64,000 nt of DNA from Woeseiaceae bacterium (lineage in GTDB: Bacteria > Pseudomonadota > Gammaproteobacteria > Steroidobacterales > Woeseiaceae): NCBI GenBank assembly GCA_021773135.1, contig JAJFKP010000056.1:153038-217037 (forward strand). Direction: 5' to 3'. Below the pieces are notes generated by a model that did not search any database, had not been told where the DNA came from, and worked only from the letters and a program-made list of their open reading frames with translations. This document shows positions 42,747-51,690 of the stretch, in pieces. Both the position numbers and the translations under genes were made by a program. The first letter of the stretch is position 1; every line of letters starts with the position of its first letter.

Positions 42747-44102
42747 GTGGATGTCGAGAACAGTAGCATTGTCGCGGGTACCTGGAGCGGTAAATTAACG
42801 CCACCTGAGCGAATTCCGAACCGGGCCGACATCGTCATCATTGGCGGTGGTATTGTCGGCGTTTCCACGGCCTGGTTCCTGGCGAGGCAGGGAGTCGACG
42901 TTGTGCTGTGCGAAAAGGGTTATATTGCCGGAGAACAGTCGGGACGCAACTGGGGTTGGATTCGGGCACAAGGCAGGGACCCGCGCGAACTGCCAATGGT
43001 GCTGGAAAGCCAGCGAATATTTCGTGATCTTGAAACGGAGATTGGTGAGAGTGTCGGATTTTCGCAAGGTGGGTGCCTGTATACCGCGCGAAATGAAAAA
43101 CAGTTGGATGAGTTTAACGATTGGCTTGAGTTGGCAAGAGACCACGACATCGACACTCGGGTGCTTGATCGGAACGAACTAAGTACCTTAGTGTCGGGTG
43201 CCGAGGCAGATTGGTGCGGAGCAATGTACACGGCGAGCGATGGCCGAGCCGAACCGCATAAAACAGCGCCGGCAATTGCGCGGGCAGCCGCACGGTCAGG
43301 TGCGACAATTCTGACTGCATGCGCCGTGCGAGGAATTGAATCGAGCGGTGGGCGCGTGTCGTCGGTTGTAACCGAGCACGGTGCAATCCAGACGTCTGTC
43401 GTACTGTGCGCCGCCGGTGCCTGGACGTCCGTTTTCTGCCGCTCGCTGAACATTGCCGTTCCACAATTGAAAGTAAGGGGCACCGTTGCCCGGACTGCAC
43501 CGGCAGACAGGATTATTGACGGGAGCCTGTTCGATGAACGGATCGGCATTCGCAGGCGAGAGGACGGCGGTTATACGGTTGCACATGGCTCTGTTCTTGA
43601 TCACGGCATTACACCAGCCACTTTTCGTTACGCGTTTAAATTTCTGCCCGCACTTATGCAGGAAATAAAAGTACTTCGGCTTCGTTTTGGCAAGGATTTT
43701 TTCGAAGAGCTGGCCATGCCACACCACTGGGAACTTGACGAGGAATCACCCTTTGAACGGCAGCGCGTTTTGAACCCCGAGCCCAGCAAACGCGTACTCA
43801 AGGGTATTCGGAAAAACATGAACGCTGTATTTCCGCAACTGGCAAACGTCAGCATAGTGGAAGCCTGGGCCGGCATGGTCGAGACATCGCCTGACGTGGT
43901 ACCTATGATTGGCGAAGTGGGCGACCTGTCTGGCTTTTACATCGCAAGTGGTTTTAGCGGACACGGGTTCGGTATCGGACCCGGTGCCGGGAAAGCCCTC
44001 GCCGCAATGCTGACCGGCGCCGATAACCCGATCGATCTGTCACCATTTAAATTAAGCCGATTTTTCGATGGTTCGCCGGTGCGGCCAATGTCGACTATCT
44101 AA
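42747..44102 (+). CDS. FAD-dependent amine/amino-acid oxidoreductase (DAO family)
   Basis: 451 residues. The dinucleotide-binding motif is 'ADIVIIGGGIVGVSTAWFLARQGVDVVLCEKG', followed by 'GEQSGRNWGWIRAQGRDPRELPM', the pattern of the gamma-glutamylputrescine/sarcosine-like oxidases (DAO). FAD contacts recur in 'VLCAAGAWTSVFC' and the C-terminal 'FYIASGFSGHGFGIGPGAGKALAAM'. Substrate is unknown; amines or D-amino acids are likely. The first in-frame start appears to be GTG at 42747, with no clear SD. Followed 11 bases later by a metallopeptidase gene. Confidence 0.88.
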   Translation: MDVENSSIVAGTWSGKLTPPERIPNRADIVIIGGGIVGVSTAWFLARQGVDVVLCEKGYIAGEQSGRNWGWIRAQGRDPRELPMVLESQRIFRDLETEIGESVGFSQGGCLYTARNEKQLDEFNDWLELARDHDIDTRVLDRNELSTLVSGAEADWCGAMYTASDGRAEPHKTAPAIARAAARSGATILTACAVRGIESSGGRVSSVVTEHGAIQTSVVLCAAGAWTSVFCRSLNIAVPQLKVRGTVARTAPADRIIDGSLFDERIGIRRREDGGYTVAHGSVLDHGITPATFRYAFKFLPALMQEIKVLRLRFGKDFFEELAMPHHWELDEESPFERQRVLNPEPSKRVLKGIRKNMNAVFPQLANVSIVEAWAGMVETSPDVVPMIGEVGDLSGFYIASGFSGHGFGIGPGAGKALAAMLTGADNPIDLSPFKLSRFFDGSPVRPMSTI

Positions 44103-44113
44103 AAAAGAGATCT

Positions 44114-45517
44114 GTGCCTATGCTCGCGCGCCTGTTCTTCATATCGCTGTTTTTGTCAGCTCTCGCTTGCGCAGAGAATCCGCGAACGCTGCGCGTTGAT
44201 TACTACCACAGCGGCAATGCAGGCACCGAGATGTTCAGTCTCGATCGTCTGGTATTGGAGCCGCTTCCCTTTCCCGGCAATGTGTCGCAGCCCGTGGACA
44301 GGACACTCCGAGGCAAATATGTTTTTGAAATAGTCGATCCGGACACCGGAAAACTTGCCTGGTCACGCAGCTTTAGCAGCATTTTTGGCGAATGGGAGAC
44401 AACCGCCGAAGCCCGCAGCATGAATCGGACCTTTCATGAATCGCTGCGCCTGCCGCAGCAGGAACAGGCGTTCGATATCATTTTGAAAAAACGCGGCTCA
44501 AATAATCTTTTTTCAGAAATCTGGCGCCTTCGTGTCGACCCAAACGACTATCTCGTCCATCAGGAAAAAGCCGCTTTCGCTGAGCATGTGGTTGCGATCG
44601 AGAACAACGGCGACTCTGCGACGAAGGTCGATGTCCTGTTGCTGGGGGACGGTTACAGGATAGAGGAGCAATCAGATTTTCTTGCAAAGGCACGCGAACT
44701 GACCAATTTGCTTTTTGCGACGCCACCTTTTCAGCAAAGACGCAGCGATTTTAATGTGTGGGCGCTTGCGCCGCCCGCGGCGGAGTCCGGTGTTTCACGT
44801 CCTTCAACCGGCGTGTACCGTGACTCTCCTGTAGGCGCTTCATATGATGCATTTCGCAGCGAACGCTATGTGTTGACCAACGATAATCGAGAATGGCGCA
44901 GAATCGCCTCATCGACGCCGTATGACTTCGTTGAGATACTGACGAACAGTGAAACCTACGGCGGTGGCGGCATCTATGGACTGTTCAGCACCGCAGCAGC
45001 GAACAGCGAATGGGCCGGCTACCTTTTTGTGCACGAATTTGCACATCACTTTGCCGGCCTCGCGGATGAGTACTATACGAGTGCAGTGGCGTATGAGTCG
45101 CCGGCCGAAATCGTGGAGCCATTCGAGCCCAACGTGACCGCCCTGCTCGACCCGTACGATCTCAAATGGCGCCGGCTGGTCCGGGAGGGCACTCCGTTGC
45201 CCACTCCGTGGCCGAAAGCGGCCTATGAAGAACATTCGCTGGCCTATCAGGCCAAGCGGGCAGAGATGCGCAAGGAAAACGTGACAGAGCAAGAGATGAA
45301 CCGCTTGTTCGAGGAGAATCAGGCGATCGTTGAGGGCTTGTTTTCCGCGGCACCGTATGCCAATGCCGTCGGCGCTTTTGAGGGCGCCATCTACCAGTCA
45401 AAGGGCTACTACCGTTCAGAGCAAAACTGCATCATGTTCACACGTACTGAAGACTTCTGCCGAGTGTGTACAGCGGCAATCGAAGAAGTCATTGATGAAT
45501 ACACCCAATCAAATTGA
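44114..45517 (+). CDS. Exported M64 family metallopeptidase (IgA-peptidase-like)
   Basis: 467 residues. Signal peptide in residues 1-20 ('LARLFFISLFLSALACAE'). The zinc site is HEFAHH with His307, Glu308 and His311, followed by 'FAGLADEYY', as in M64 peptidases; 'LLLGDGY' near residue 175 and a Cys-rich C-terminal 'SEQNCIMF...DFCRVC' also fit. M64 enzymes include IgA peptidase of Clostridium ramosum, but most environmental members cleave unknown proteins. Start is GTG at 44114 or ATG at 44120. Shares a transcript with the oxidoreductase gene upstream. Confidence 0.88.
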   Translation: MPMLARLFFISLFLSALACAENPRTLRVDYYHSGNAGTEMFSLDRLVLEPLPFPGNVSQPVDRTLRGKYVFEIVDPDTGKLAWSRSFSSIFGEWETTAEARSMNRTFHESLRLPQQEQAFDIILKKRGSNNLFSEIWRLRVDPNDYLVHQEKAAFAEHVVAIENNGDSATKVDVLLLGDGYRIEEQSDFLAKARELTNLLFATPPFQQRRSDFNVWALAPPAAESGVSRPSTGVYRDSPVGASYDAFRSERYVLTNDNREWRRIASSTPYDFVEILTNSETYGGGGIYGLFSTAAANSEWAGYLFVHEFAHHFAGLADEYYTSAVAYESPAEIVEPFEPNVTALLDPYDLKWRRLVREGTPLPTPWPKAAYEEHSLAYQAKRAEMRKENVTEQEMNRLFEENQAIVEGLFSAAPYANAVGAFEGAIYQSKGYYRSEQNCIMFTRTEDFCRVCTAAIEEVIDEYTQSN

Positions 45518-45524
45518 AGTGGCA

Positions 45525-46736
45525 CTAATTCGAGTGGTCACGAATATGGTCGGCAAGCGCCCTGGCAAATTTCCCGCGGCGGGATACCCTTATGTTTTCC
45601 AGTTCGAGCCAGTTCGCCAGCTGACGCAGTTCCTGCCCCAATTTTGAAACGGTATGATGCACGTCAATCCCCGTCTCAGGATGAGTGGCCAGAACCAGCA
45701 GTGTGCCGTTTGCCCGATCGGCCTTTAAATCCAGCCGCGCCACAATGCGATCTCCCAGAAGAAACGGCAGTACGTAGTAGCCCCATTTTCTCTTTGCGGC
45801 AGGCACATAGATCTCAATGCGGTAGTGAAAATCAAACAGTCGTTTGGCGCGCGGTCGATACCAGACCACCGGGTCGAACGGAGACAGGAGTGCTGCCGCG
45901 TCCACAGATCGCGGCAACCTTGCATTCGGAGACATATACCCAGGCATCGGCCAGCTTTCAATCCTGGTTTCTTCAAGAAGACCCTCATGCTGCAGTTCCG
46001 CTATTCGCTCACGCGCAATTTTTGGCGGCATCCGGTAGTAGTCCGCCAGGTCGTCCGCCGTCGCCACACCCAGCGCGCCAGCAGCGATAAGAATCAATTG
46101 CCGTTGCGCTTCTTCCCGGGCGAGCGAGCGGTCCAGGTGCTCGCGGTCAATCTGTCTTTCCGGCAGGTCGTAAACTCGCTGAAAGTTGGCAAGTCGATCG
46201 GCGACAGCCACCTTACCTTTGCCAAAGTAGTACTCGAGCGCCCACCGCGGCAACGACCGATGCCAGTCGCCGGGCTTTCGCCGGGGGCTATCGACCTGCG
46301 GCAGATCCGCGGCTGTCAGGGGGGCCTTTTTTATAATTGTTTCATAAGCTTGTTTCAAGTATATCGATTTATTCTTAAGTTGCATTATTGGGCTGTTGGG
46401 ATACGGACGGTAGTCCTTGCGCCTGTATTCCAGGACGGGCCATAGGTCAGATGGAACGATGGAGGCTTCATGCGCCCAGTGCTCGATGAATTCTCGTCCG
46501 CCGTAGACAACCCGGTGAAACCGGTCTCTGTCGTATGGACCGAGACGTGAGAACAGGACCATCAGGTGGGCCGGAACCAGGACGTTAACGTAGTCTAGCT
46601 GCAGCAGCCCAAGTCCGCGTATCACCCGCCTGATGTGTCCCGCATTGATCGTTGCAGAAGGTCTTGGGCGACCAAATCCAGCAGCAGCAAGTGCTATCCG
46701 CCGGGCTTCAGGTAGTGAGATTTGTGAGCGCACCAA
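45525..46736 (-). CDS. YcaQ-family DNA glycosylase (interstrand crosslink repair)
   Basis: 403 residues. N-terminal winged helix 'ISLPEARRIALAAAGFG', then 'GLLQLDYVNVLVPAHLMVLFSRLG' with the catalytic QxD-type motif, and 'EFIEHWAHEASIVP'. 'RRRKD' appears in a variant form. The family removes damaged bases from DNA crosslinks. The start is likely TTG at 46736, or GTG one codon downstream. It is divergent from the pyridoxamine-oxidase-like gene with only 40 bases between start codons. Confidence 0.85.
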   Translation of the reverse strand: MVRSQISLPEARRIALAAAGFGRPRPSATINAGHIRRVIRGLGLLQLDYVNVLVPAHLMVLFSRLGPYDRDRFHRVVYGGREFIEHWAHEASIVPSDLWPVLEYRRKDYRPYPNSPIMQLKNKSIYLKQAYETIIKKAPLTAADLPQVDSPRRKPGDWHRSLPRWALEYYFGKGKVAVADRLANFQRVYDLPERQIDREHLDRSLAREEAQRQLILIAAGALGVATADDLADYYRMPPKIARERIAELQHEGLLEETRIESWPMPGYMSPNARLPRSVDAAALLSPFDPVVWYRPRAKRLFDFHYRIEIYVPAAKRKWGYYVLPFLLGDRIVARLDLKADRANGTLLVLATHPETGIDVHHTVSKLGQELRQLANWLELENIRVSRRGKFARALADHIRDHSN

Positions 46737-46776
46737 TTATGCTGTCCGCAGGCAGATGGTTTTATTCCGGGGAAGA

Positions 46777-47343
46777 ATGGACATGGGCAAAGAATATACG
46801 GAAATCAGCGATCGCATCCAGAATTGGATCACCAGGCAGCATATGTTCTTTGTTTCGACCGCGCCGAGCGCCGCAGATGGGTTGGTAAACTGCTCGCCAA
46901 AGGGGCTCGACTGCTTGCGCGTACTGGGTCCCAAGGAAATAGCTTACGCAGATACTGGCGGCAGCGGCATTGAGACTGTTGCGCACCTCAAAGATAACGG
47001 GCGTATTACCCTGATGATGTGCTCATTCGAAGGGCCGCCGATGATTTACCGTTTCTACGGAACCGGCGTGCCGATCGAACCTCATGAAAAGCACTTTGCT
47101 GAACTGCTGGAACGGTTTCCACCTCTGCCCACGGTCAGAAATTTTATACGCATCAAGGTCCACAAGATAATGGACTCGTGTGGCTATGGCGTGCCGATGT
47201 ATGAGTTCAGGAAGCACCGCGATTCGTTGACTAATTATTTTAACAATCAAAGTGCGGAAGATATCCTCGAATACCGTCGCACGCGCAATGCCAGGAGTCT
47301 CGACGGGCTGCCCGGCCTCCAGTCAGCAGATGCCGATTCGTAA
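46777..47343 (+). CDS. Pyridoxamine 5'-phosphate oxidase-like FMN-binding protein
   Basis: About 188 residues. Split-barrel fold markers: 'WITRQHMFFVSTAPSAADGLVNCSPKG', 'IAYADTGGSGIETVAHLKDNGRITLMMCSFEG', and 'VHKIMDSCGYGVPMYEF'. These proteins bind FMN or similar cofactors and may act as flavin reductases or oxidoreductases of unclear substrate. GGGGA precedes the ATG at 46777 closely, with another ATG at 46783; the longer frame from 46633 runs into the divergent gene. Confidence 0.85.
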   Translation: MDMGKEYTEISDRIQNWITRQHMFFVSTAPSAADGLVNCSPKGLDCLRVLGPKEIAYADTGGSGIETVAHLKDNGRITLMMCSFEGPPMIYRFYGTGVPIEPHEKHFAELLERFPPLPTVRNFIRIKVHKIMDSCGYGVPMYEFRKHRDSLTNYFNNQSAEDILEYRRTRNARSLDGLPGLQSADADS

Positions 47344-47388
47344 CGTAGACGACGGCCTGCCAGTCCGGCTCACATCTGCCAGCGAGGC

Positions 47389-47697
47389 ATGCCCTGCACG
47401 ACCAGTGGCGCGCCTAATCCTGTGAAGTTTTCGCTGCAACTGCTGTGGCAGTCGAAAACATTTGTTGGCGTAGTAATCATTTTTGTGCTCGCCAACGGAT
47501 GGTCCTGGCTGCGGCACATCGTTACGCCGGTCTGTTGCGATCAGGAATTAACGGTGGGATTTCCCATGCCGTTTCATATCAGCGGCGGGATCGCAGGTAG
47601 CTCGGATTTTTACCTGCTCGGCCTCCTGCTGGATATTGCGATAGCACTAACTCTGGCTATTACAGCGACCTGGATTGTCCGGCTGCTCAAGCGTTAG
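47389..47697 (+). CDS. Small two-helix membrane protein
   Basis: Up to 102 residues with helices at about 24-41 ('FVGVVIIFVLANGWSWL') and 74-97 ('YLLGLLLDIAIALTLAITATWIV'). The loop has a Cys pair (VTPVCCD). The real start may be GTG at 47422, which removes 11 non-family-like residues. Overlaps the end of the nitronate monooxygenase gene by 11 bases. Unknown function. Confidence 0.6.
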   Translation: MPCTTSGAPNPVKFSLQLLWQSKTFVGVVIIFVLANGWSWLRHIVTPVCCDQELTVGFPMPFHISGGIAGSSDFYLLGLLLDIAIALTLAITATWIVRLLKR

Positions 47698-48652
47698 TCA
47701 ATCGGCGGAGCGCATTTTGGTATTCATCTTCCATACGCATGACCAGATCTGCAGTCGGCGGAATGTCATGCACGGTGCCGACTCCCTGCCCGGCCCCCCA
47801 GATATCTTTCCATGCCTTCGCTTCCGAGCCACCACCGCTGCCAAAATCCATTGCCGTTTTATCGGCATCTGGCAAATTCTCCGGATCCATGCCCGCATTC
47901 TCAATACTACCCCGCAGGTAACTGCCATTTACGCCTGTGAACAACGATGTGTAGACGATATCGTCTGATTTGCTAGCCACGATCATTTCCTTATATGCGG
48001 GCGTTGCATTTGCTTCCTCCGTTGCAATAAACCGGGTGCCGATATACGCGAGATCTGCCCCTATCGCCTGCGCCGCAAGCGCATCGTTGCCACAACTCAT
48101 GCTGCCGGAAAGAATAATAGTTCCATCGAAGATCTCGCGCACTTCCTTGACCAGGGCAAACGGGCTGGTGGTACCGGCATGTCCTCCCGCACCTGCGCAA
48201 ACCGTTATGACGCCGTCAACGCCCTGCGCTATCGCCTTGCGCGCATGACGCAGATTGATAACATCGTGAAAAACAAGGCCACCGTAGCCATGCACGGCTT
48301 GCACTATTTCCGCAGGTGGGCGCAGACTGGTAATGATAATTGGAACCTTGTGCGCGACACAGGTTTCCATGTCTGCCAGCAAACGATCATTACTCGCATG
48401 TGCAATCTGGTTGACCGCATAGGGCGCTACCGGCTGATTCGGGTGAGACTTTGAGTAAACTGTCAGCTCGTCCTCAATACGCGTCAGCCATTCACCGAGC
48501 ATTGCCTGCGGCCGGGCATTTAGCGCAGGGAAAGAACCGACGATGCCGGCCTTGCACTGTGCGATAACCAGCTCGGGTCCGGAAACAATAAACATCGGCG
48601 CCCCGATAACCGGGATCCGAAGTTTTCCGTCGAGTACGGCAGGTAGTGACAT
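47687..48652 (-). CDS. Nitronate monooxygenase (2-nitropropane dioxygenase family)
   Basis: 321 residues. FMN-barrel markers: 'IPVIGAPMFIVSGPELVIAQCKAGIVGSFPALNA', catalytic His in 'CAGAGGHAGTTSPFALVKEV', 'IILSGSMSCGNDALAAQAIGADLAYIGTRFIAT'. Oxidises alkyl nitronates with FMN; other members are enoyl reductases or hydroxylases, so the precise substrate is unknown. Stand-alone gene. Confidence 0.88.
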   Translation of the reverse strand: MSLPAVLDGKLRIPVIGAPMFIVSGPELVIAQCKAGIVGSFPALNARPQAMLGEWLTRIEDELTVYSKSHPNQPVAPYAVNQIAHASNDRLLADMETCVAHKVPIIITSLRPPAEIVQAVHGYGGLVFHDVINLRHARKAIAQGVDGVITVCAGAGGHAGTTSPFALVKEVREIFDGTIILSGSMSCGNDALAAQAIGADLAYIGTRFIATEEANATPAYKEMIVASKSDDIVYTSLFTGVNGSYLRGSIENAGMDPENLPDADKTAMDFGSGGGSEAKAWKDIWGAGQGVGTVHDIPPTADLVMRMEDEYQNALRRLTNA

Positions 48653-48757
48653 ATGCAGCTCCAGGCAACAGCGAGTCTTTCAAACGGCGGAGATGCTAGC
48701 ACAATCAACGTGACCGGTATCACATCGTGCTGCCAACTCGATTGCTAAACTCGGCGT

Positions 48758-48979
48758 ATGAGCGAAACCGTTGAACATGAAGCGCTGCAACACGACGTTA
48801 CTAAAGCTGCCGGTGAATATTTTTCGCAGATGAATCTTCAGGCACTGTCTTTCGTACAATTGCGGCAACTGCAGAAGCTGCTCAGACGGGCAATCACGGA
48901 AATCGACGAGGAGATTGGTGGCCGCGCTACGGCAGATAATTTTAGTGATACGGTTACCGTGCCTGCGGAAAAATTCTGA
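48758..48979 (+). CDS. Small helical hypothetical protein
   Basis: 73 residues, acidic and helical (SQMNLQALSFVQLRQLQKLLRRAITEIDEEIG), with no Cys and no hydrophobic segment. The ATG at 48758 has a weak upstream site. It fits tightly between the divergent nitronate monooxygenase and the convergent thioesterase (2 bases to its end). No family recognised. Confidence 0.5.
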   Translation: MSETVEHEALQHDVTKAAGEYFSQMNLQALSFVQLRQLQKLLRRAITEIDEEIGGRATADNFSDTVTVPAEKF

Positions 48980-48981
48980 TC

Positions 48982-49386
48982 CTATACCCGCATAAAACTC
49001 GCTTCGCAATCAGCGATCAGCACGCTTCCCTCAGCCGTCCTCGCCTCTCCTTTAAGTACAATCAGTCGGCGTTTCTCGCTTTCAATCCAGCCCTTTAGCA
49101 GAATACTCTGGCCGACCTGCAGCGCCTTGCGATAGCGTATTTCACATCGGGCGGTATGCGCCTTAACGTTCTGGAGATAGAGAACGTTTGCCATAACATC
49201 GTCGAGTGCCGAGTAAATAATTCCGCCATGCACCGTATTCTCATACCCGACGTGGTTTTCCGTCGGCGTAAAACTGCCCTGGCAATGACCGTCGAGAAGC
49301 TCAAACCGAATCTGCAATCCGACGGGGTTGTCTACGCCGCAGGCAAAGCACATCGTTGCCGCTTCAATCTGATTGTCGCTACTCAA
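48982..49386 (-). CDS. PaaI-type hot-dog thioesterase
   Basis: 134 residues. The single hot-dog domain shows 'CFACGVDNPVGLQIRF', 'HVGYENTVHGGIIYSALDDVMANVLYL' with the active-site Gly-Gly and Asp, and 'ARCEIRYRKALQVGQSILLKGWIES'. Hydrolyses small acyl-CoA thioesters; substrate not evident. Stands alone between a hypothetical gene and a short uncertain frame. Confidence 0.85.
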   Translation of the reverse strand: MSSDNQIEAATMCFACGVDNPVGLQIRFELLDGHCQGSFTPTENHVGYENTVHGGIIYSALDDVMANVLYLQNVKAHTARCEIRYRKALQVGQSILLKGWIESEKRRLIVLKGEARTAEGSVLIADCEASFMRV

Positions 49387-49405
49387 TTTTGCTCTCCCGC
49401 AAAAA

Positions 49406-49684
49406 TCAGTGTTTCACTATTTGCGAATGGACCGGCCGACACTGATAATATTCCATCCGTTGTCTAACATCAGTGCGTTTGACTTTTGGCGCCACTTCGT
49501 TGTCGCTGGCCTGTTGTGCGACGGCAAGTGTGACATCGCCACTAATTTCCCCGGGTAACAGGTCCTCGAGTCCCAAACGCTGCCTTGCTGCCGCAGCAAT
49601 GCCTGACCTCAGAATAGTAATGTGGGAAGCGCAAATGTCCGGTTTCATCCCCGGGAACCGGTAAGACGCTGTCATCACCCTCAT
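49406..49684 (-). CDS. Uncertain small frame downstream of ccmI
   Basis: 92 codons without Cys-pairs or hydrophobic segments; basic and low in pattern. It begins 18 bases after the ccmI stop on the same strand, with a weak GGA about 10 bases before the ATG. I do not recognise it. It could be a real last gene of the ccm transcript or simply a chance frame in a 316-base gap between ccmI and the thioesterase gene. Confidence 0.3.
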   Translation of the reverse strand: MRVMTASYRFPGMKPDICASHITILRSGIAAAARQRLGLEDLLPGEISGDVTLAVAQQASDNEVAPKVKRTDVRQRMEYYQCRPVHSQIVKH

Positions 49685-49702
49685 GCGTCAGGTCCGGAAA
49701 CG

Positions 49703-50713
49703 TCAGGGTATTTGCTGGTCAATGGTGATGTCGACCGTGCTTACCGAGTCTGTGTCAATGATGTGTTGTCCGAACCAATCGCCACTGGCTGCAATCGGCT
49801 GACCGCCCAAAGAGACGCGAGCCAGAATTTCCAGCTGCGTAAAACCCGACGGTACGCGGCCGGGAATCATCGCATCGGAATCGCCGATTTCGACCTCTGC
49901 AGGCAATTCCGATAGCCGTCGCCTTACCGCTGCAATAGGCGGCGACGGTTGATTCGGGTCACGTGCAATCACGAAAACCGTCGCGTCCGGCAGGTCGGCG
50001 GCCAGTGCCGTCTCGCCCAGAGCGACGTTAACCGTTACGACTGTTGCGGATGGTTCGGGAGGATCTGCCGGCGCAACGGTGGTGCCCCGCAATTCTGCGA
50101 TCTGCTGGCGCAATATTTCCTGGACATTCGGTGGAGGAGACGTCGCCAGCAATGACTCCCAACGGTCCGCGCCCAATGCCTTATTGCCGCGTTCAACGGC
50201 CGCCATACCACCGTAAAACAGTGCTTTGGGATTGCCGGCCTCAAGCGCCAGTGCATTTTCGAATAGCTCTCCCGCCCGGCCCAGTAGCGCGCGCTGATCG
50301 TCATAGAGCACCGCCTCGCCAAGATCCGCAAGCGTTTGGCCATTCTGCGCAGATTCCAGTTCGACAGCTTTCTCGAACGCGGCGATGGCACCCGTGAAAT
50401 TGCGCATCGTAAAATATGAGCGCCCGAGCATCTTCCAACCATCCACGTCGTCGGGGTTCGCTTGCAGCCGAGCTGACAGTGAAGCAACCATTGCATCTAC
50501 GTCGGGTGCCTGAGGCTCGCTGTTACCGGCGACAGCGGTAGAATCCGTCGCATCCGGTGTACCGATTTGGGAATAAATGACAGCTGAAACCGCAGTCATC
50601 ACCAATGTTGCTGCCAAAATAGGTACTGACAATCGTTTCTGTTTTCGATAAAGCGGGACGACAACCGTCATCACTGCAATGAGCAGCATCGCACCAATAA
50701 TGACCCAGAGCAT
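49703..50713 (-). CDS. ccmI: Cytochrome c maturation protein CcmI, TPR domain
   Basis: 336 residues. N-terminal membrane helix ('WVIIGAMLLIAVMTVVVPLY') and a second near residue 31 ('PILAATLVMTAVSAVIYS'), then a TPR region ('DVDGWKMLGRSYFTMRNFTGAIAAFEKAVELES...'), ending with a beta-rich domain (about 235-335). CcmI chaperones apocytochrome c to CcmF/H. Starts 3 bases after the ccmH stop. Last gene of the operon with certain function. Confidence 0.9.
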   Translation of the reverse strand: MLWVIIGAMLLIAVMTVVVPLYRKQKRLSVPILAATLVMTAVSAVIYSQIGTPDATDSTAVAGNSEPQAPDVDAMVASLSARLQANPDDVDGWKMLGRSYFTMRNFTGAIAAFEKAVELESAQNGQTLADLGEAVLYDDQRALLGRAGELFENALALEAGNPKALFYGGMAAVERGNKALGADRWESLLATSPPPNVQEILRQQIAELRGTTVAPADPPEPSATVVTVNVALGETALAADLPDATVFVIARDPNQPSPPIAAVRRRLSELPAEVEIGDSDAMIPGRVPSGFTQLEILARVSLGGQPIAASGDWFGQHIIDTDSVSTVDITIDQQIP

Positions 50714-50716
50714 GAT

Positions 50717-51154
50717 CTAGTTGGTTACCTGTTCTGCTTCCGAATCAGCATCGATATCAATTGGCATGTTCATCCGTTTTCTGACCACGCGTACGGCGAT
50801 CAGACCACCGATGGCCAGAAAGAGGCCGGGCGCAATCCAAAGCAGGAGGGAAATACCGCTCATTGGCGGCCGGTAAAGGACAAATTCTCCGTACCGGGCA
50901 ACCAGGAAATCGAATACCTCGCCATCCGATTTGCCTTCCGCCAGCAGTCGACGAATTTCGCGACGAAGGTCACTGGCGATCTGTACGTTGGAGTCCTTGA
51001 TTGTCTGGTTCTGGCACTGAACGCAGCGCACTTCCGAAATTATGCGTTCATAGCGCGCCTGGGTCTCGTCATCTTCGAAGGCCCGGCCGGTATCGATGGC
51101 CCACACGCTACCTGACAGAAGTAACGCTACCGCGATAAAAAATCTATGCTTCAT
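50717..51154 (-). CDS. ccmH: Cytochrome c maturation protein CcmH
   Basis: 145 residues. Signal peptide ('ALLLSGSVWAID'), then 'RYERIISEVRCVQCQNQTIKDSN' with the redox RCxxC motif, and a C-terminal membrane anchor ('GISLLLWIAPGLFLAIGGLIAV'). It reduces the apocytochrome haem-binding disulfide. Overlaps ccmG by 4 bases; followed by ccmI. Confidence 0.93.
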   Translation of the reverse strand: MKHRFFIAVALLLSGSVWAIDTGRAFEDDETQARYERIISEVRCVQCQNQTIKDSNVQIASDLRREIRRLLAEGKSDGEVFDFLVARYGEFVLYRPPMSGISLLLWIAPGLFLAIGGLIAVRVVRKRMNMPIDIDADSEAEQVTN

Positions 51155-51690
51155 TCCTGTTTGCCTTCTTCAGCCGCGATGAGCGGCACAAACTCTGATT
51201 CCCAGATGCTGCGATTTAACGGGCCCAGGTGCTTATACAATACCCGGCCTTCCTTGCCGATGAGAAACGTCTCTGGCGCGCCGTAAACGCCCCAGTTGAT
51301 GCCGGTTACGGAATCGACGTCAAAACCTGACGCGACGTAGGGGTCGCCAAGCTGCTGCAACCATTTAAGGGCCGGCTCACGCTGGTCGCGCCAGTCTATT
51401 CCGTAAATGGGCACCTCAGTCTCACGCGACAACTCCATTAAGAAAGCATGTTCCTGGCGACACCCGACACACCAGGTGGCCCAAAAGTTGACCAGAGCCA
51501 CGTCACCCGCGTAGTCCTGGCTCGTGACCCGCTCATCAGGATTCTTTAGTCTGGGTAAATCAAACCCTGGCGCTTCCTTACCGAGAAACGGTGACGGCAA
51601 TTTCTTGAGATCGCGCTCAGGATCCAGTCCTTTTAAAAATACGCCCAGCAACAGCGCAAAGAAAATCAGCGGCGCAATAAACTTTGCCAT
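51151..51690 (-). CDS. ccmG: Thiol:disulfide interchange protein CcmG/DsbE
   Basis: 179 residues. N-terminal anchor helix ('FIAPLIFFALLLGVFLKGL'), thioredoxin domain with 'VNFWATWCVGCRQEHAFLMEL' (WCxxC) and 'YGIDWRDQREPALKWLQQLGDPY', ending 'GAPETFLIGKEGRVLYKHLGPL', classic DsbE. It passes reducing equivalents from CcdA/DsbD to CcmH. Its start overlaps the ccmF stop by one base. Confidence 0.93.
   Translation of the reverse strand: MAKFIAPLIFFALLLGVFLKGLDPERDLKKLPSPFLGKEAPGFDLPRLKNPDERVTSQDYAGDVALVNFWATWCVGCRQEHAFLMELSRETEVPIYGIDWRDQREPALKWLQQLGDPYVASGFDVDSVTGINWGVYGAPETFLIGKEGRVLYKHLGPLNRSIWESEFVPLIAAEEGKQE

Noticed and set aside
42920..43549. 209-codon minus-strand frame
   Set aside because: Antisense to the FAD oxidoreductase gene; low-complexity Ser-rich composition typical of shadow frames.
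45825..46445. 206-codon plus-strand frame
   Set aside because: Antisense to the YcaQ-like gene; no recognisable domain or SD.
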